From: Gordonia polyisoprenivorans
GTDB lineage: Bacteria; Actinomycetota; Actinomycetes; Mycobacteriales; Mycobacteriaceae
Assembly: GCF_017654315.1 (NCBI RefSeq)
Contig: NZ_CP072203.1
Location: forward strand, 2,480,001-2,544,000
Direction of reading: 5' to 3'
DNA: 64,000 nt
The notes under the pieces are model-generated. The model was not told the DNA's origin. It ran no database searches and saw only the letters and a list, made by a program, of their open reading frames with translations. The position numbers and the translations under genes are program-made. Below, piece by piece: positions 37,149-48,600 of this stretch (position 1 is its first letter; each line of letters begins with the position of its first letter).

Positions 37149-37892
37149 GTGACCACTCCCCAGGATCCGAATGCCCAGAACGCCGGGCCCCAGTATGGAG
37201 CACCCCAGTACAGTACACCCCAATACGGGTCGCCCCAATTCGGTGCACCCCAGTACGGCCAGACCGGTTATGGGTTTCCGCCGCAACCGATTCCGGCACC
37301 GCCCAAGAAGAAGCGCAAGTGGCCGTGGATTCTCGGCGCCATCGTGGTGCTGATCATCATCATCGCTGTGGCGACCAGCGGCGGCTCCGACGACTCGTCT
37401 CCGAGTGGGTCGCAGAACGGACCAGCGCAGAACGGACCAGCGCAGAACGGAGCAGCCCAGAATGCGCCCGCGAACGGCGGCGGGGAGCAGGCGGCCGGGC
37501 TCAACACCCCGGTGCGGGACGGCAAATTCGAGTTCGTCGTGACCGGTGTCGAGAAGGGGCTCGCCAGCGTCGGCGACAACCCGTATCTCACCGAGCAGGC
37601 GCAAGGGCAGTTCGTGGTCGTCACGATGACCGTCAAGAACATCTCCGACAAGGCCTACGGATTCAGCCCGTCGGATCAGAAGCTGCTCGACGCGCAGGGG
37701 CGCGAATTCGAGCCGAGCACGAGTGCGCAGATCGCCCTGGGCGGCTCCGATATCCCGGTGTGGGACAACATCAATCCCGGTAACACCGTGACCGCCAAGG
37801 TGGTCTTCGACATGTCCAAGGACGCGGTGCCCACCGCCATCGAGCTGCACGACTCGATGTTCTTCGGCGGCGCGAAGGTCACCCTCGGCTGA
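37149..37892 (+). CDS. DUF4352 membrane-anchored protein with Pro/Gln-rich N-terminal repeats
   Basis: 247 aa. N-terminus of imperfect PQYG(A/S)PQ(Y/F) repeats (about 12-45), basic stretch KKKRKWPW, one transmembrane helix (ILGAIVVLIIIIAVAT), a Gln/Asn/Gly-rich linker with repeated AQNGP, then a DUF4352 beta-sandwich (FVVVTMTVKNISDKAYGF). The domain faces outwards. Found as accessory protein of unknown role in actinobacteria. GTG 37149 has AAAGGAGATC upstream, one of the best ribosome-binding sites in the window. Confidence 0.88.
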   Translation: MTTPQDPNAQNAGPQYGAPQYSTPQYGSPQFGAPQYGQTGYGFPPQPIPAPPKKKRKWPWILGAIVVLIIIIAVATSGGSDDSSPSGSQNGPAQNGPAQNGAAQNAPANGGGEQAAGLNTPVRDGKFEFVVTGVEKGLASVGDNPYLTEQAQGQFVVVTMTVKNISDKAYGFSPSDQKLLDAQGREFEPSTSAQIALGGSDIPVWDNINPGNTVTAKVVFDMSKDAVPTAIELHDSMFFGGAKVTLG

Positions 37893-37912
37893 CCTGAGGA
37901 AGCCACGACGTA

Positions 37913-37953
37913 CCGGTGTCCGCACCGTCCGCAATGGGCGGTGCGGACACCGG
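37913..37953. terminator. Hairpin terminator after the DUF4352 gene
   Basis: Perfect 15-bp stem: CCGGTGTCCGCACCG (37913-37927) with its complement at 37939-37953, 11-nt loop, starting 20 bp past the stop. No T-run, as usual for many actinobacterial terminators. Confidence 0.85.
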
Positions 37954-38066
37954 AGGGTGTCGTCACGAGGGAGCTTGCCGCGAATGTGAACCGATGAGTT
38001 CATCGTTTTTCGTGCCTGTGGAATTCCGGAGCGGCCTTCGTGCCGAACGGTCTTACGCTGCAACGC

Positions 38067-38948
38067 ATGGGACGACGACACTACACAACCCCGAAGCCAG
38101 CGACGCCTACCCCGCGCCGACGCAAGCGTCTCGAGGACCAGCTCGCGCAGGCGAAAGCGACTGATGGTCAGGAGATCTCGCCGTGGGGCCCGGGTTGGGC
38201 GCCGACGGTGTACTCCGGTCTCGTGCAGGCCTACCGCCTTCTCCTGACCGAATGGCCGTACCACCTCGCACACATCGAGAAGCGCCTCGAACACTATGAT
38301 CGGGTGCTCGACGCGATGAAGGCCAACGGCCGGCAGGACACCGACGCGTTTCGCGAACTCGACGCCCGATCGTTCGAACACGCCTACATGTATGTGACCG
38401 TGTATCGCAGCATGCTCACCACCGAGGCCATCAGCGAGGCGGTGGCCGGGGTCGGCCCGGTCTGGGTGCCCGAGACCGTGATGACGGAACTGGGTACGCC
38501 CGGAATCGATATGCGCGACACCCGAATCCTCGCTTCACTCGGGCCGAGTGGGTTGTTGCTGTTCGAGCGGCCGCCGGCGCGCATGCATGAGGACCTCGGG
38601 CCGGGTACCCCGGTCATGCCGGAGGTGACTGTCGACGGGTTGCTCTGGCATCCCAAGGCGATCGGTGCGTGGGCCGCGCACGCCGACGACATCGCACCGA
38701 TGGTGGTTCTGCGCCCACTGACCCGGAGTACTGCGCTGCAGCCACTGCGGGGCATGGGATGGAAATCGTCGATCCTCACCGAGGCGACAGTGATCGATGT
38801 TCCGCTCCAGCAGCATCATTCGGTCGCCGACAACCTGTCACCGGTCGTCGAACTCGCCATCGCACTCGCGCATGCCATGCACGACGGCGCGGTGCGCACC
38901 GACGTCGGTGCATCCGGTGCGGGCCTGACCCTGGTGCATGCTGCGTGA
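38067..38948 (+). CDS. Uncharacterised protein, paralogue of the gene at 36146
   Basis: 293 aa with a basic, Thr/Pro-rich N-terminus (MGRRHYTTPKPATPTPRRRK), helical region, and landmarks matching the paralogue: VGPVWVPETVM, SLGPSGLLLFERPP, VDGLLWHPKA, VIDVPLQQHHSV. Leaderless: TACGCT at 38054-38059 ends 7 nt before ATG 38067. Overall identity looks low apart from these blocks, so the duplication is old or the pair was acquired separately. Function unknown. Confidence 0.75.
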   Translation: MGRRHYTTPKPATPTPRRRKRLEDQLAQAKATDGQEISPWGPGWAPTVYSGLVQAYRLLLTEWPYHLAHIEKRLEHYDRVLDAMKANGRQDTDAFRELDARSFEHAYMYVTVYRSMLTTEAISEAVAGVGPVWVPETVMTELGTPGIDMRDTRILASLGPSGLLLFERPPARMHEDLGPGTPVMPEVTVDGLLWHPKAIGAWAAHADDIAPMVVLRPLTRSTALQPLRGMGWKSSILTEATVIDVPLQQHHSVADNLSPVVELAIALAHAMHDGAVRTDVGASGAGLTLVHAA

Positions 38949-38972
38949 GCGGCAATCCGGGTGATGTGGCCC

Positions 38973-39872
38973 TCAGCGCCCCAGACCCAGCGCACCGGCA
39001 GTGATCGAGGCCAACTCCCGCTCGCCCAACGCATTCGGATGGACCGGAACGATTTGCTGGGTGGTCAGGATCGGTTCGATCCAGCGGGTCCCGACCGGCT
39101 TGCAACTGTCGTGGCCGACCGACGGGGTGGTGGCGTCGACGAAGGTCACACCGGTCTCGGCGGCGGCGCGTCGAATCGCGTCGTTGAGCGTTGCCTCGAT
39201 GTCGTAGGTGTAGGCGACATCGCCTGCGGCGACCGGAAATGCGGGACAGGGCTCGTAGGTCGCCGGCATGATCCACGGATAGCCGATCACCGCGATGCGA
39301 GCGTGCGGTGCCTTGCTGCGTATCGCTCTCATGGCCTTCACCAGCTTCGGAAAGGTTTGTGTCCGAATCTCATTCGCGATGGTGTCGCCGTAGGTGTCCT
39401 TACACGGTGAGCCGCGGCCCAGGGTGGTCGCGGCGGCTGCCAGGCACTTGCCCACGGTCCCGGCGAAGACCATTCCGTCGTTGCCACCGATCATGAAGGT
39501 GACCAGGTCGGTGCCGGGGCCGAGGGCGTCGAGTTGTGGATGAAGGCCCGGGTATTGCACCCCGAAGAAATCCTCGGTGGTCGCGCCGCCGCAACTGACG
39601 TCGGTGAGGTGATAGCCGAACCGCTGCGCGATGAGGTGCGAGTAGTTGTCCGCCGATTGTGCGCATTGCTCGAGGGTGCCCGGTGCCGTCGGCACGACAC
39701 CGGAACCGGCCGAATAACTGTCGCCGAGATTCACGTAGGTCAGCGCAGAGGTGGTCGGCGCAGAGGTCGGTCCAGGGGTGGCGAGGGCAGGTCCGGCGCC
39801 CATCAACGCGGAAGCGACGACGGCGGATGCGATGAGGCCCCCGACCCTGCGTGCGCGTGCATGCAGGTTCAC
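38973..39872 (-). CDS. Secreted SGNH-family lipase/esterase
   Basis: 299 aa with a signal peptide (VASALMGAGPALA) and SGNH blocks GDSYSAGSGV (Ser), GGNDGMVF (Gly/Asn) and the catalytic HPNALGE near the end. Six Cys in the mature part suggest disulfides, as in Streptomyces lipases of this family. Starts at GTG 39872. Monocistronic, convergent with the unknown gene at 38067, 24 bp apart. Confidence 0.93.
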   Translation of the reverse strand: MNLHARARRVGGLIASAVVASALMGAGPALATPGPTSAPTTSALTYVNLGDSYSAGSGVVPTAPGTLEQCAQSADNYSHLIAQRFGYHLTDVSCGGATTEDFFGVQYPGLHPQLDALGPGTDLVTFMIGGNDGMVFAGTVGKCLAAAATTLGRGSPCKDTYGDTIANEIRTQTFPKLVKAMRAIRSKAPHARIAVIGYPWIMPATYEPCPAFPVAAGDVAYTYDIEATLNDAIRRAAAETGVTFVDATTPSVGHDSCKPVGTRWIEPILTTQQIVPVHPNALGERELASITAGALGLGR

Positions 39873-39932
39873 GCCGAATGTTGTAACACGTTCTCGTTCG
39901 CCACGTGGCCGGATCAGCGCACCCGGAGACGA

Positions 39933-39968
39933 CGATCGCGGCCGTCCGGTGAGGGACGGCCGCGATCG
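39933..39968 (-). terminator. Hairpin terminator of greA
   Basis: 15-bp perfect stem CGATCGCGGCCGTCC / GGACGGCCGCGATCG with a 6-nt loop (39948-39953), just past the greA stop on the minus strand. No T-run. Confidence 0.85.
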
Positions 39969-39988
39969 CAGATCTCGGGATGAACCGG

Positions 39989-40483
39989 TCAGCTGTGGTA
40001 GGGCTCGGCCTTGACCAGCGTCACCTTCACCGTCGCCCCGCTGGGGACGGTGTATTCGCGGGTTTCGCCGACCTTGGTGTCGATCAGCGCAGCGCCGAGC
40101 GGGGAGCTGGGGGAGTAGGTCTCCAGCTTCCCGCCTTGAGCACCTTCCTCGCGGGTGGCGATCAAGAAGGTCTCGGTGTCGTTCTCGTCGCCGTCGTAGT
40201 AGACGGTCACGACCGAACCGGGCAGCGCAACACCCGACTGGGTGGGTGCCTCGCCGACCTTGGCGTTGTTCAGGAGTTCCTGCAACTGGCGGATACGCGC
40301 CTCCTGCTGGCCCTGCTCTTCGCGGGCAGCGTGGTAGCCGCCGTTCTCCTTGAGGTCACCCTCTTCACGACGCTCGTTGATCTCCGCAGCAATGACCGGA
40401 CGGTTGGCGATCAGGGAATCCAGCTCGCCCTTGAGGCGGTCGTAGGACTCCTGGGTCAGCCAGGTCACCTGGGTGTCGGTCAT
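39989..40483 (-). CDS. greA: Transcription elongation factor GreA
   Basis: 164 aa. Stimulates RNA cleavage by backtracked RNA polymerase. N-terminal coiled coil with the acidic tip ([21 protein letters not shown]) and C-terminal FKBP-like domain ([14 protein letters not shown]). ATG 40483 with AAAGGAG. In this lineage greA lies next to a DUF4307 gene and mca; here YhhQ is inserted between greA and the DUF4307 gene. Confidence 0.97.
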   Translation of the reverse strand: MTDTQVTWLTQESYDRLKGELDSLIANRPVIAAEINERREEGDLKENGGYHAAREEQGQQEARIRQLQELLNNAKVGEAPTQSGVALPGSVVTVYYDGDENDTETFLIATREEGAQGGKLETYSPSSPLGAALIDTKVGETREYTVPSGATVKVTLVKAEPYHS

Positions 40484-40621
40484 CGGTCACTCCTTTGTGT
40501 TGTCCGCGCCCCGCCGCGATGTCTTCACGACGGGCATGTGGACTGCTCTAAATGCAGCAACACGACCCCTTGCGGAGCCGTGTATCCGACGAGGATACCA
40601 GCGAATGAGATCGAACGCACA

Positions 40622-41374
40622 TCACGACGGGGTCGCGTGTGCCTCCGCAAGAGCCGTCACATAAGTTGGCTCGGCCTTCTTCAACCATGCGCACACCAGA
40701 TAGGTGATGGGCATGATGATGATCTCGACCAAGGTCTTCCACAAGAATCCGACGATGGTGTAGTTCCAGAAGTCTCCCCAGGTCGAGATGCCCAGCGCCG
40801 ACGCGGCGACCGAACAGAACACCAGGGTGTCGGCGAATTCGCCGACGACGGTGGAGCCGAGTAGCCGAGCCCACAGTCGCCGTTCTCCGGCGCGTTCCTT
40901 CATCTTCACCAGGACAAAGGAGTTGAGGAATTCGCCGGCGAGATATCCGAGTAGTCCGGCCAACAAGAACTGCGGTACCACCCCGGCGACGGCTTTGAAT
41001 GATTCCTGATTGGAATAGAACGGGGCGGCCGGGAGGTGAATGGTCAGCCAGAAGCATGCGGAGGCGATCAGCAGGACGACGAATCCGGCGAGAATCACCC
41101 GTCGCATCGTCTTGAAGCCGTACACCTCGCTGATGACGTCGCCGAGTACGTAGGCAAGCGGGAACAGATAAAAGGCGCCGTCGGTGACCAGGCCGTTGAG
41201 GTGGAACGGGCCGAGATCGAGATGCAACCACTGGTCGAACAGCAGCACACCCTTGGTGCCGGTGATGTTGCTGATGAGCATGACCCCGACGAACAGCGCG
41301 GTCAGCATCGGTAGATAGTGGCTCGACACGGTCGCGAAGACCGCGCGGTTGGTACGCGTGTCGGTCGCGGTCAT
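40622..41374 (-). CDS. Queuosine precursor transporter YhhQ/QueT-like
   Basis: 250 aa, six predicted helices with the family pattern DGAFYLFPLAYVLGDVISEVYG and ending in a C-terminal YLVCAWLKK. Imports queuosine precursors (queuine/preQ). ATG 41374 overlaps the stop of the DUF4307 gene (ATGA), so it is translationally coupled. No queuosine genes are nearby. Confidence 0.92.
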   Translation of the reverse strand: MTATDTRTNRAVFATVSSHYLPMLTALFVGVMLISNITGTKGVLLFDQWLHLDLGPFHLNGLVTDGAFYLFPLAYVLGDVISEVYGFKTMRRVILAGFVVLLIASACFWLTIHLPAAPFYSNQESFKAVAGVVPQFLLAGLLGYLAGEFLNSFVLVKMKERAGERRLWARLLGSTVVGEFADTLVFCSVAASALGISTWGDFWNYTIVGFLWKTLVEIIIMPITYLVCAWLKKAEPTYVTALAEAHATPS

Positions 41375-41859
41375 CCGGCCGATCCTGCCGACGGCGGTGC
41401 GGTCAGATACGCGGGCACGCTCGTCGAGCAGCCGAACACCTCACCGATCACCGGTGGCTCGGAGGTCTTCACCTCGACCCGGTGTCCTTCTTGTACCTGT
41501 CCGGGGCCGATCAGCACCTCGCGGCGTCCGGTCTCCGACCCATCCTTGGAGCGGGCTCGGATGACACAGGCGACCGGCTGTGACGGATCGGCGCGGTTCA
41601 CCGTGAACTGCACCGCAACGGTCGACGAGTTGAGGATGTCGTATCCGGTGGCCTGACCGGAGACGTCCGGATCGGCGAATTTGTGGTACCCGATCACCGC
41701 GAGGATGACGCCGACGACCACGACGAGCACCGACAGTGCGATGAACCACAGTCGACGGCTCGACGCCGATTGCGCGACGGGATAGGTCGCCCGCGGGCCG
41801 CTCTGCGGGCGATCCTGCAGGTCGGAGCCCGGTGGCGTGCCCCCGTCTGAACTGTTCAC
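41371..41859 (-). CDS. DUF4307 membrane protein
   Basis: 162 aa: hydrophilic N-terminus, one transmembrane helix ([20 protein letters not shown]), external beta domain with two Cys (VACVIRA, FGCSTSV). Function unknown; conserved in mycolata between greA and mca. GTG start 15 bp from the divergent mca start. Coupled to yhhQ by overlap. Confidence 0.9.
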   Translation of the reverse strand: MNSSDGGTPPGSDLQDRPQSGPRATYPVAQSASSRRLWFIALSVLVVVVGVILAVIGYHKFADPDVSGQATGYDILNSSTVAVQFTVNRADPSQPVACVIRARSKDGSETGRREVLIGPGQVQEGHRVEVKTSEPPVIGEVFGCSTSVPAYLTAPPSAGSAG

Positions 41860-41874
41860 GGGTCAATACCTACC

Positions 41875-42888
41875 ATGAGAGAAGTACCGACCCGAAGGCG
41901 AGGAACCGTGCGCGAGACCCACACCGCCGAATCCCACCCGTCGACATCGTCGACCCAGGGGGACGGCGCGTCGACGCCGACCGGGGTTGTCACGACGTCG
42001 CCGGGCGGTGGATTCCGACTGATGGCGGTGCATGCCCACCCCGACGACGAATCCAGCAAGGGGGCGGCGACGTCGGCGAAATACGCCGCGGAGGGCAACG
42101 ACGTTCTCATCGTGACGCTGACCGGCGGTGAGCGCGGTGACATCCTCAACCCTGCGATGGATCGTCCGGGCGTCAAGGAGCGGATGAGCGAGGTCCGCAA
42201 GGAAGAGATGGCCAAGGCCGCCGCGGCGCTCGGTGTGCAGCAACAGTGGCTCGGTTTCGTCGACTCCGGGCTACCCGAGGGCGATCCGCCACCGCCACTG
42301 CCGGAGGGGTCGTTCGCCACCCTGCCGCTCGAGGTGCCCACCGAAGCGCTCGTGAAGCTCGTCCGCGAGTTCCGGCCGCACGTGATGATCACCTACGACG
42401 AGCGCGGCGGATACCCCCATCCCGACCACATCATGTGCCACAAGGTGTCGGTCGCCGCTTTCGAGTCCGCCGGTGACCCCGATGCCTACCCCGGGACCGG
42501 TGAACCGTGGACCGTCTCGAAGCTCTACTACACCCACGGCTTCATCCGGGACCGGATGATCCTGTTCTCCGACGAGTTCGAACGCCACGGGCAGGAGAGC
42601 CCGTTCAAGGAGTGGCTGAGCAAGTGGGACTCCAGCCGCGGCGACCTGATGGCGCGGGTGACCACCCAGGTCGAGTGCGGCAAGTACTTTCCTCAACGTG
42701 ACGAGGCGTTGCGTGCGCACGCCACCCAGATCGACCCGAACGGGATGTTCTTCGCGGTCCCGCTCGAGTGGCAGCAGCGTCTGTGGCCGACCGAGGAGTT
42801 CGAGCTGGCGCAGACCCGTGTGACCACCTCGATTCCCGAGAGCGATCTGTTCGCCGGGCTCGAGGCGAACAGCGAGGTTTCCCGATGA
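41875..42888 (+). CDS. mca: Mycothiol S-conjugate amidase
   Basis: 337 aa zinc amidase that cleaves mycothiol conjugates of toxins into mercapturic acid and glucosaminyl-inositol. The family signature AHPDDES with zinc ligands is at about 54-60; [18 protein letters not shown] and [11 protein letters not shown] follow. About 45 residues longer at the N-terminus than the M. tuberculosis protein; GTG 41908 behind GGCGAGGAACC is an alternative start. The next gene starts inside its stop (ATGA). Confidence 0.95.
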   Translation: MREVPTRRRGTVRETHTAESHPSTSSTQGDGASTPTGVVTTSPGGGFRLMAVHAHPDDESSKGAATSAKYAAEGNDVLIVTLTGGERGDILNPAMDRPGVKERMSEVRKEEMAKAAAALGVQQQWLGFVDSGLPEGDPPPPLPEGSFATLPLEVPTEALVKLVREFRPHVMITYDERGGYPHPDHIMCHKVSVAAFESAGDPDAYPGTGEPWTVSKLYYTHGFIRDRMILFSDEFERHGQESPFKEWLSKWDSSRGDLMARVTTQVECGKYFPQRDEALRAHATQIDPNGMFFAVPLEWQQRLWPTEEFELAQTRVTTSIPESDLFAGLEANSEVSR

Positions 42889-43205
42889 CGTCCGTTTCGA
42901 TCGCCGCCGGGCTGCACGGTGTGCTGCTGGCCGCCGACCAGCAGCCACAGGGCCCGGAGTTCGGCAAGGCCTCTCCGCTGGGTCTGCTGATCATCATCCT
43001 GCTGCTGATCTGCACGGCCCTGCTCATCTGGTCGATGAACCGGCAACTGCGCAAGCTGCCCAAGACCTTCGACACCGAGCACCCCGAAGCCGATCAGGCC
43101 TTCGACGAGGGCACCGATTCGGTGGGCCCCACGACCCCGCAGTCGCTGAGCGATGCGAACGCCATCGGTGACGCGGGTACGGCGAAGAAGCCGGCCGACA
43201 CCTGA
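42885..43205 (+). CDS. Small single-helix membrane protein following mca
   Basis: 106 aa, start codon overlaps the mca stop (ATGA). One transmembrane helix ([18 protein letters not shown]) and an acidic/Thr-rich cytoplasmic tail. Position and layout match Rv1083. Function unknown; probably co-translated with mca. Confidence 0.85.
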   Translation: MTSVSIAAGLHGVLLAADQQPQGPEFGKASPLGLLIIILLLICTALLIWSMNRQLRKLPKTFDTEHPEADQAFDEGTDSVGPTTPQSLSDANAIGDAGTAKKPADT

Positions 43206-43257
43206 TCCGGCGGCAGGTGGATCGTCGGACACCCGAGCTCCGGATGCGAGGACACCG

Positions 43258-45294
<2,037 letters not shown>

Positions 45295-45321
45295 TCGGGC
45301 TGCGAGGTGCGAGTCGCATCA

Positions 45322-46179
45322 TCACACCGCCGCCGACCACTCCGACAACGTGAGCGCGAGGACGCCGTCGTCGTAGCCGAGAACCGCTGCCACACCACGG
45401 ATGTCGGGATCAAGGGGGTTGGTTCCGAAACCGGCTGCCGAACGTTGCGACGGGGTGATCACGCGCGCTGCGGCCAGGACGGTCGCGACCTGCGGGGCGA
45501 CGGTATCGGGATCGTCGAGCATCGGCGCGATGACGATGACCTCGTCGAACCCGGCGGCCAGGTGGGCGTTGGTGGGCGAGAACGATCCGCCGTCGATGTA
45601 CTCGGCGCCGCCGATGGTGACGGTCGGCCAGATACCGGGGACGGCGCAACTCGCGGTCACCGCATCGGTCAGGTCAACGCCTTCGACGCATCGCGCTCCG
45701 TCGGGCACCGTGCGCTCCTCGGTGGTGAAGACGGTGAGTTCGCCATCCTCGCGCAGTGCCGTGATCTGCAGGTTCGGCGGCCAGAACTCGGAGGTGTACC
45801 GGCCGCGGACCGCGGCTCGACGGCGGTCCGGTTCCGTGCCGGCGTGAGTGTGTGACAGTTCGACGAATCGCCGGGCCCGCTCGGCGCGCGGTGCGCCGGA
45901 TGTGGCCACCTCGAAGAACGCCTCGAGCGCCGAGGCGACGTCACCCTCGGGCCCCAGCTCTGCATTGCGCCGTGACGCGCGCACCATGATGTCGAATTGA
46001 TCGGCGGCCGAGCCTGATTGAAGAATGGCCGTACCGACTGCCGATCCCGCGGAGGTGCCGATCACTGCGGCGGCGTCACCGAGGCGCACCGCGCCGGCCT
46101 CCTCCAGTGCAGCGAGCACGCCGGTCATCCAGCCGATACCGACCAGACCGCCACCGCCGAGCACGATTGCTGTCGTCAT
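45322..46179 (-). CDS. Patatin-like phospholipase
   Basis: 285 aa. Ser-Asp dyad hydrolase of the patatin fold: oxyanion loop LGGGGLVGIGW, nucleophile GTSAGSA (S43), and the Asp in EYIDGG. Acts on membrane lipids or lysophospholipids. ATG 46179 with AGAGGTGG upstream is chosen over earlier starts. The histidine phosphatase gene is on the same strand 29 bp upstream, so the two form an operon. Confidence 0.93.
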   Translation of the reverse strand: MTTAIVLGGGGLVGIGWMTGVLAALEEAGAVRLGDAAAVIGTSAGSAVGTAILQSGSAADQFDIMVRASRRNAELGPEGDVASALEAFFEVATSGAPRAERARRFVELSHTHAGTEPDRRRAAVRGRYTSEFWPPNLQITALREDGELTVFTTEERTVPDGARCVEGVDLTDAVTASCAVPGIWPTVTIGGAEYIDGGSFSPTNAHLAAGFDEVIVIAPMLDDPDTVAPQVATVLAAARVITPSQRSAAGFGTNPLDPDIRGVAAVLGYDDGVLALTLSEWSAAV

Positions 46180-46208
46180 CACCGGCCACCTCTCGGATCC
46201 ATCGCTTG

Positions 46209-46832
46209 TCAGATTGATGTGGGTGTGGCCCATTCGCCCACGGGCCCACGCAATTCGGACAGTCGGCGATCGCCGCCCGCCTCGGCGAGCAGCGCCGAAC
46301 CCGCCGGCCGCAAGTCGATGTCGGCGCCTTGGCCGATGGGCCATCGCAGGAATCGGCAGATGAACGACCGCGAGAAGTGCCCGTGCGACACCACCACCAC
46401 ATCACTTGAGCCGAGCTGACTTTCGACGCGATCGACGGCGGCGTCGACTCGTGTGGTCATGTCCGCGACCGATTCGCCACCGGGTGCGCCGTGGGTCCAG
46501 ATCGCCCATGTCGGATCGTGATCCGCCTGGATCTGCACGCGGGTCAACCCCTCGTAGTCGCCGTAGTCCCACTCCGCGAACAACTCGCTGGTCTCATCGA
46601 CGCTGAGGCCGGCGAGTTCGGCGGTCCGCTGGGTGCGGCGTCGGGGAGAGGCGAACACGAACGGCTGGTGCAAACCGATGCGCTCGGTGATGCCCCTCAG
46701 TGCCGCGGCATCCTGCTCGCCTTTGGCGGTCAGGTCGATGTCGGTGCGCCCGGTGTGCTGATCGGACAGCGACCATTCGGTCTGTCCGTGGCGGATGAGC
46801 AGAACACGGCGGCGGGTGCGATCGGTGGACAC
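46209..46832 (-). CDS. Histidine phosphatase (phosphoglycerate-mutase-like)
   Basis: 207 aa. RHG motif at 14-16 (LLIRHGQTEWSL), second catalytic His in VVVSHGHFSRS. Acid-phosphatase/mutase fold; the substrate is not clear. GTG 46832 with TACGCT (46840-46845, minus strand) 7 nt before, so leaderless; ATG 46871 would precede the box. Confidence 0.93.
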   Translation of the reverse strand: MSTDRTRRRVLLIRHGQTEWSLSDQHTGRTDIDLTAKGEQDAAALRGITERIGLHQPFVFASPRRRTQRTAELAGLSVDETSELFAEWDYGDYEGLTRVQIQADHDPTWAIWTHGAPGGESVADMTTRVDAAVDRVESQLGSSDVVVVSHGHFSRSFICRFLRWPIGQGADIDLRPAGSALLAEAGGDRRLSELRGPVGEWATPTSI

Positions 46833-46983
46833 GCGATTCAGCGTAGTCGCCGGTTCACGAGGTGAGGGCACATCCGGGCCGGTGGAGGGTCTCGGCGATG
46901 GTCGATTTGCCGTGACACGTCCCGACGTCGGTGGGCCGTCGAGGAGGAACCGGTACCGGGGTCTTGCTTCCTATACTGGGCCG

Positions 46984-47580
46984 ATGCCCCGTCCTCTGGT
47001 CATCGGTGAGGCCGACCTCCTCGACAATCTGTTGCGCGCATTCGCCGATCTCGGCTTCGAGGGTGCGAGCGTGCGCGCCCTGTGCCGGCACCTCGGTATC
47101 AGCCACAACCTCATTCACAGTCGGTACCAGTCGAAGGAAGCGGCATGGTATGCGGCAGTCGATCATGGTTTCGCGCAGCTCTTCTCGGACTTGACCATCG
47201 AGTCCGACGAATCCGATGACGACCCGCTGGAACTGCTGCGGATCGGAATGCGCAAGTACGCCTTGGCAACTCTCGATCATCCCGCGCTGGCGCGGATCAT
47301 CCAACAGGAATCGGCACGTCCGGGCCCGCGATTCGAATACATGTTGGAGCGATACATCACCCCGACCCGGGAACTCACGGCGGCGCTGCTCGAAGAACTG
47401 CAGAGTGCCCAGGTCATACGCGCCGGCGCGGTCGAGGCGGTCTACTTCTTCCTGACGACATGGGGGATCGGCGGCCTCGCGAGCACCACCGCGCAGATCC
47501 GGGGACGCGAGTCGCTGCGCAGTAGTGACGTCGCGTTGCTGGCGGTCGACGTGGTGATCGACGGGCTGCGCCAGAAGTAG
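46984..47580 (+). CDS. TetR-family regulator of the PEP-enzyme operon
   Basis: 198 aa with HTH (SVRALCRHLGISHNLIHSRY, QSKEAAWYAAV). The message looks leaderless: TATACT at 46972-46977 ends 6 nt before ATG 46984. It is directly upstream, same strand, of the coupled DUF7064/7065-like and PEP-enzyme genes, with the palindrome ATTGACAAGTGTCAAT in the 51-bp gap. Confidence 0.92.
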   Translation: MPRPLVIGEADLLDNLLRAFADLGFEGASVRALCRHLGISHNLIHSRYQSKEAAWYAAVDHGFAQLFSDLTIESDESDDDPLELLRIGMRKYALATLDHPALARIIQQESARPGPRFEYMLERYITPTRELTAALLEELQSAQVIRAGAVEAVYFFLTTWGIGGLASTTAQIRGRESLRSSDVALLAVDVVIDGLRQK

Positions 47581-47629
47581 ATTGACAAGTGTCAATTAAT
47601 GATGAGAGTGTGTTGGTCGTCACTCTCAT
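47581..47629. promoter_or_regulatory. Candidate TetR operator and hairpin ahead of the PEP-enzyme operon
   Basis: ATTGACA-AG-TGTCAAT (47581-47596) is a perfect inverted repeat directly after the TetR stop; it includes TTGACA. A second, 9-bp stem ATGAGAGTG / CACTCTCAT (47602-47610 and 47621-47629) with a 10-nt loop follows and ends just before the ATG at 47632. The first is a typical TetR operator shape; the second could be an mRNA hairpin near the start or a second binding site. Confidence 0.7.
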
Positions 47630-47631
47630 GA

Positions 47632-48600
47632 ATGGATCTTCTCGTGATCACAGTTGTCGATGAACAAATGCACCCTCCCGCCGACCAGCGGTCCTGGCAG
47701 GAGAGTTACTACTTCAATTGGGCCGACGTCGACGGCCGGTCCTTCGGACTGACCCGCATCGGGGTGAACCCGGCCGATGGAAAGGCCGACGCACTGCTCA
47801 TCCTGGTCCGCGACGGACAGCTCGAATACGTCTATCCGGGTGTCGGTATCGCCGTCACCGCCGAGGATCGGTCGGTACCGGTCGAGCGAGGGCTGGCTGT
47901 GGGCAGGCTCTCGTACACCATGCGTGAGCCGTTCCAACGGTGGCGGATCGAGCTGACCGGCCCCACCGAGGTCGCACTGACATGGACGGCGGCGGGTCCG
48001 CCGCACGACTTCACCGAGCTGCGCGACGCCACCGATGGTGCCCACCATTTCGAGCAGGTCGGCACCGTCGAGGGCACCATCGGAATCGGCGGACAGACAC
48101 GCCGGGTGGAGGCTCTGGGTCATCGGGACAAGTCGTGGGGTGTGCGCGATTGGGCGTCGATCACCGGATGGGAATGGCTGACAGCACAATTCGGACCCGA
48201 TTTCGCGTTCAACGCAACCCTGGCACTGCTTGCGAGCAGCGACGAACCCGCCGGATTCGTGTTCCGTGACGGCGAGAATCGAGCGGTCACCGCGATCGAC
48301 GTCGACTACACCTGGGGTCGGGTGCCGCAGGTGCCGGAGTCCGCGCGAATCTTCATGCGCGACGAAACCGGCGCCACGTATGAAATCACCGCCACCGCGA
48401 TCGCTCAGGTGCCGCTGGTGAAGAAGGGACTCTTCCTCCAGGAGACGCACGCCCGTTTCGAGACGGTCCTCGACGGGGTCCCCCGTCGTGGGCACGGGGT
48501 TCTCGAGCATGCCTGGCACGCCGATCGCCGACAGATCGCACGCCGGATTCCCGACCTGGCGCGGGTGGTTGGTGCCGGACTGAAAGGGCGACTGCGATGA
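47632..48600 (+). CDS. DUF7064/DUF7065-like beta-rich protein
   Basis: 322 aa, no signal peptide, mostly predicted beta-strand, Trp-rich (YYFNWADVDGRSFGL, HRDKSWGVRDWASITGWEW). The pattern HRDKSWGxRDW is typical of the lipocalin/hydroxyneurosporene-synthase-like DUF7064/7065 family, whose members bind or process hydrophobic molecules. No clear ribosome-binding site supports ATG 47632; GTG 47644 and ATG 47668 are alternatives. Its stop overlaps the start of the PEP enzyme (ATGA). Confidence 0.75.
   Translation: MDLLVITVVDEQMHPPADQRSWQESYYFNWADVDGRSFGLTRIGVNPADGKADALLILVRDGQLEYVYPGVGIAVTAEDRSVPVERGLAVGRLSYTMREPFQRWRIELTGPTEVALTWTAAGPPHDFTELRDATDGAHHFEQVGTVEGTIGIGGQTRRVEALGHRDKSWGVRDWASITGWEWLTAQFGPDFAFNATLALLASSDEPAGFVFRDGENRAVTAIDVDYTWGRVPQVPESARIFMRDETGATYEITATAIAQVPLVKKGLFLQETHARFETVLDGVPRRGHGVLEHAWHADRRQIARRIPDLARVVGAGLKGRLR

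Noticed and set aside
40582..40598. GTATCC/GGATAC hairpin as a preQ1 riboswitch of the queuosine transporter
   Set aside because: It lies downstream of yhhQ, not upstream of it, and lacks preQ1 consensus elements.
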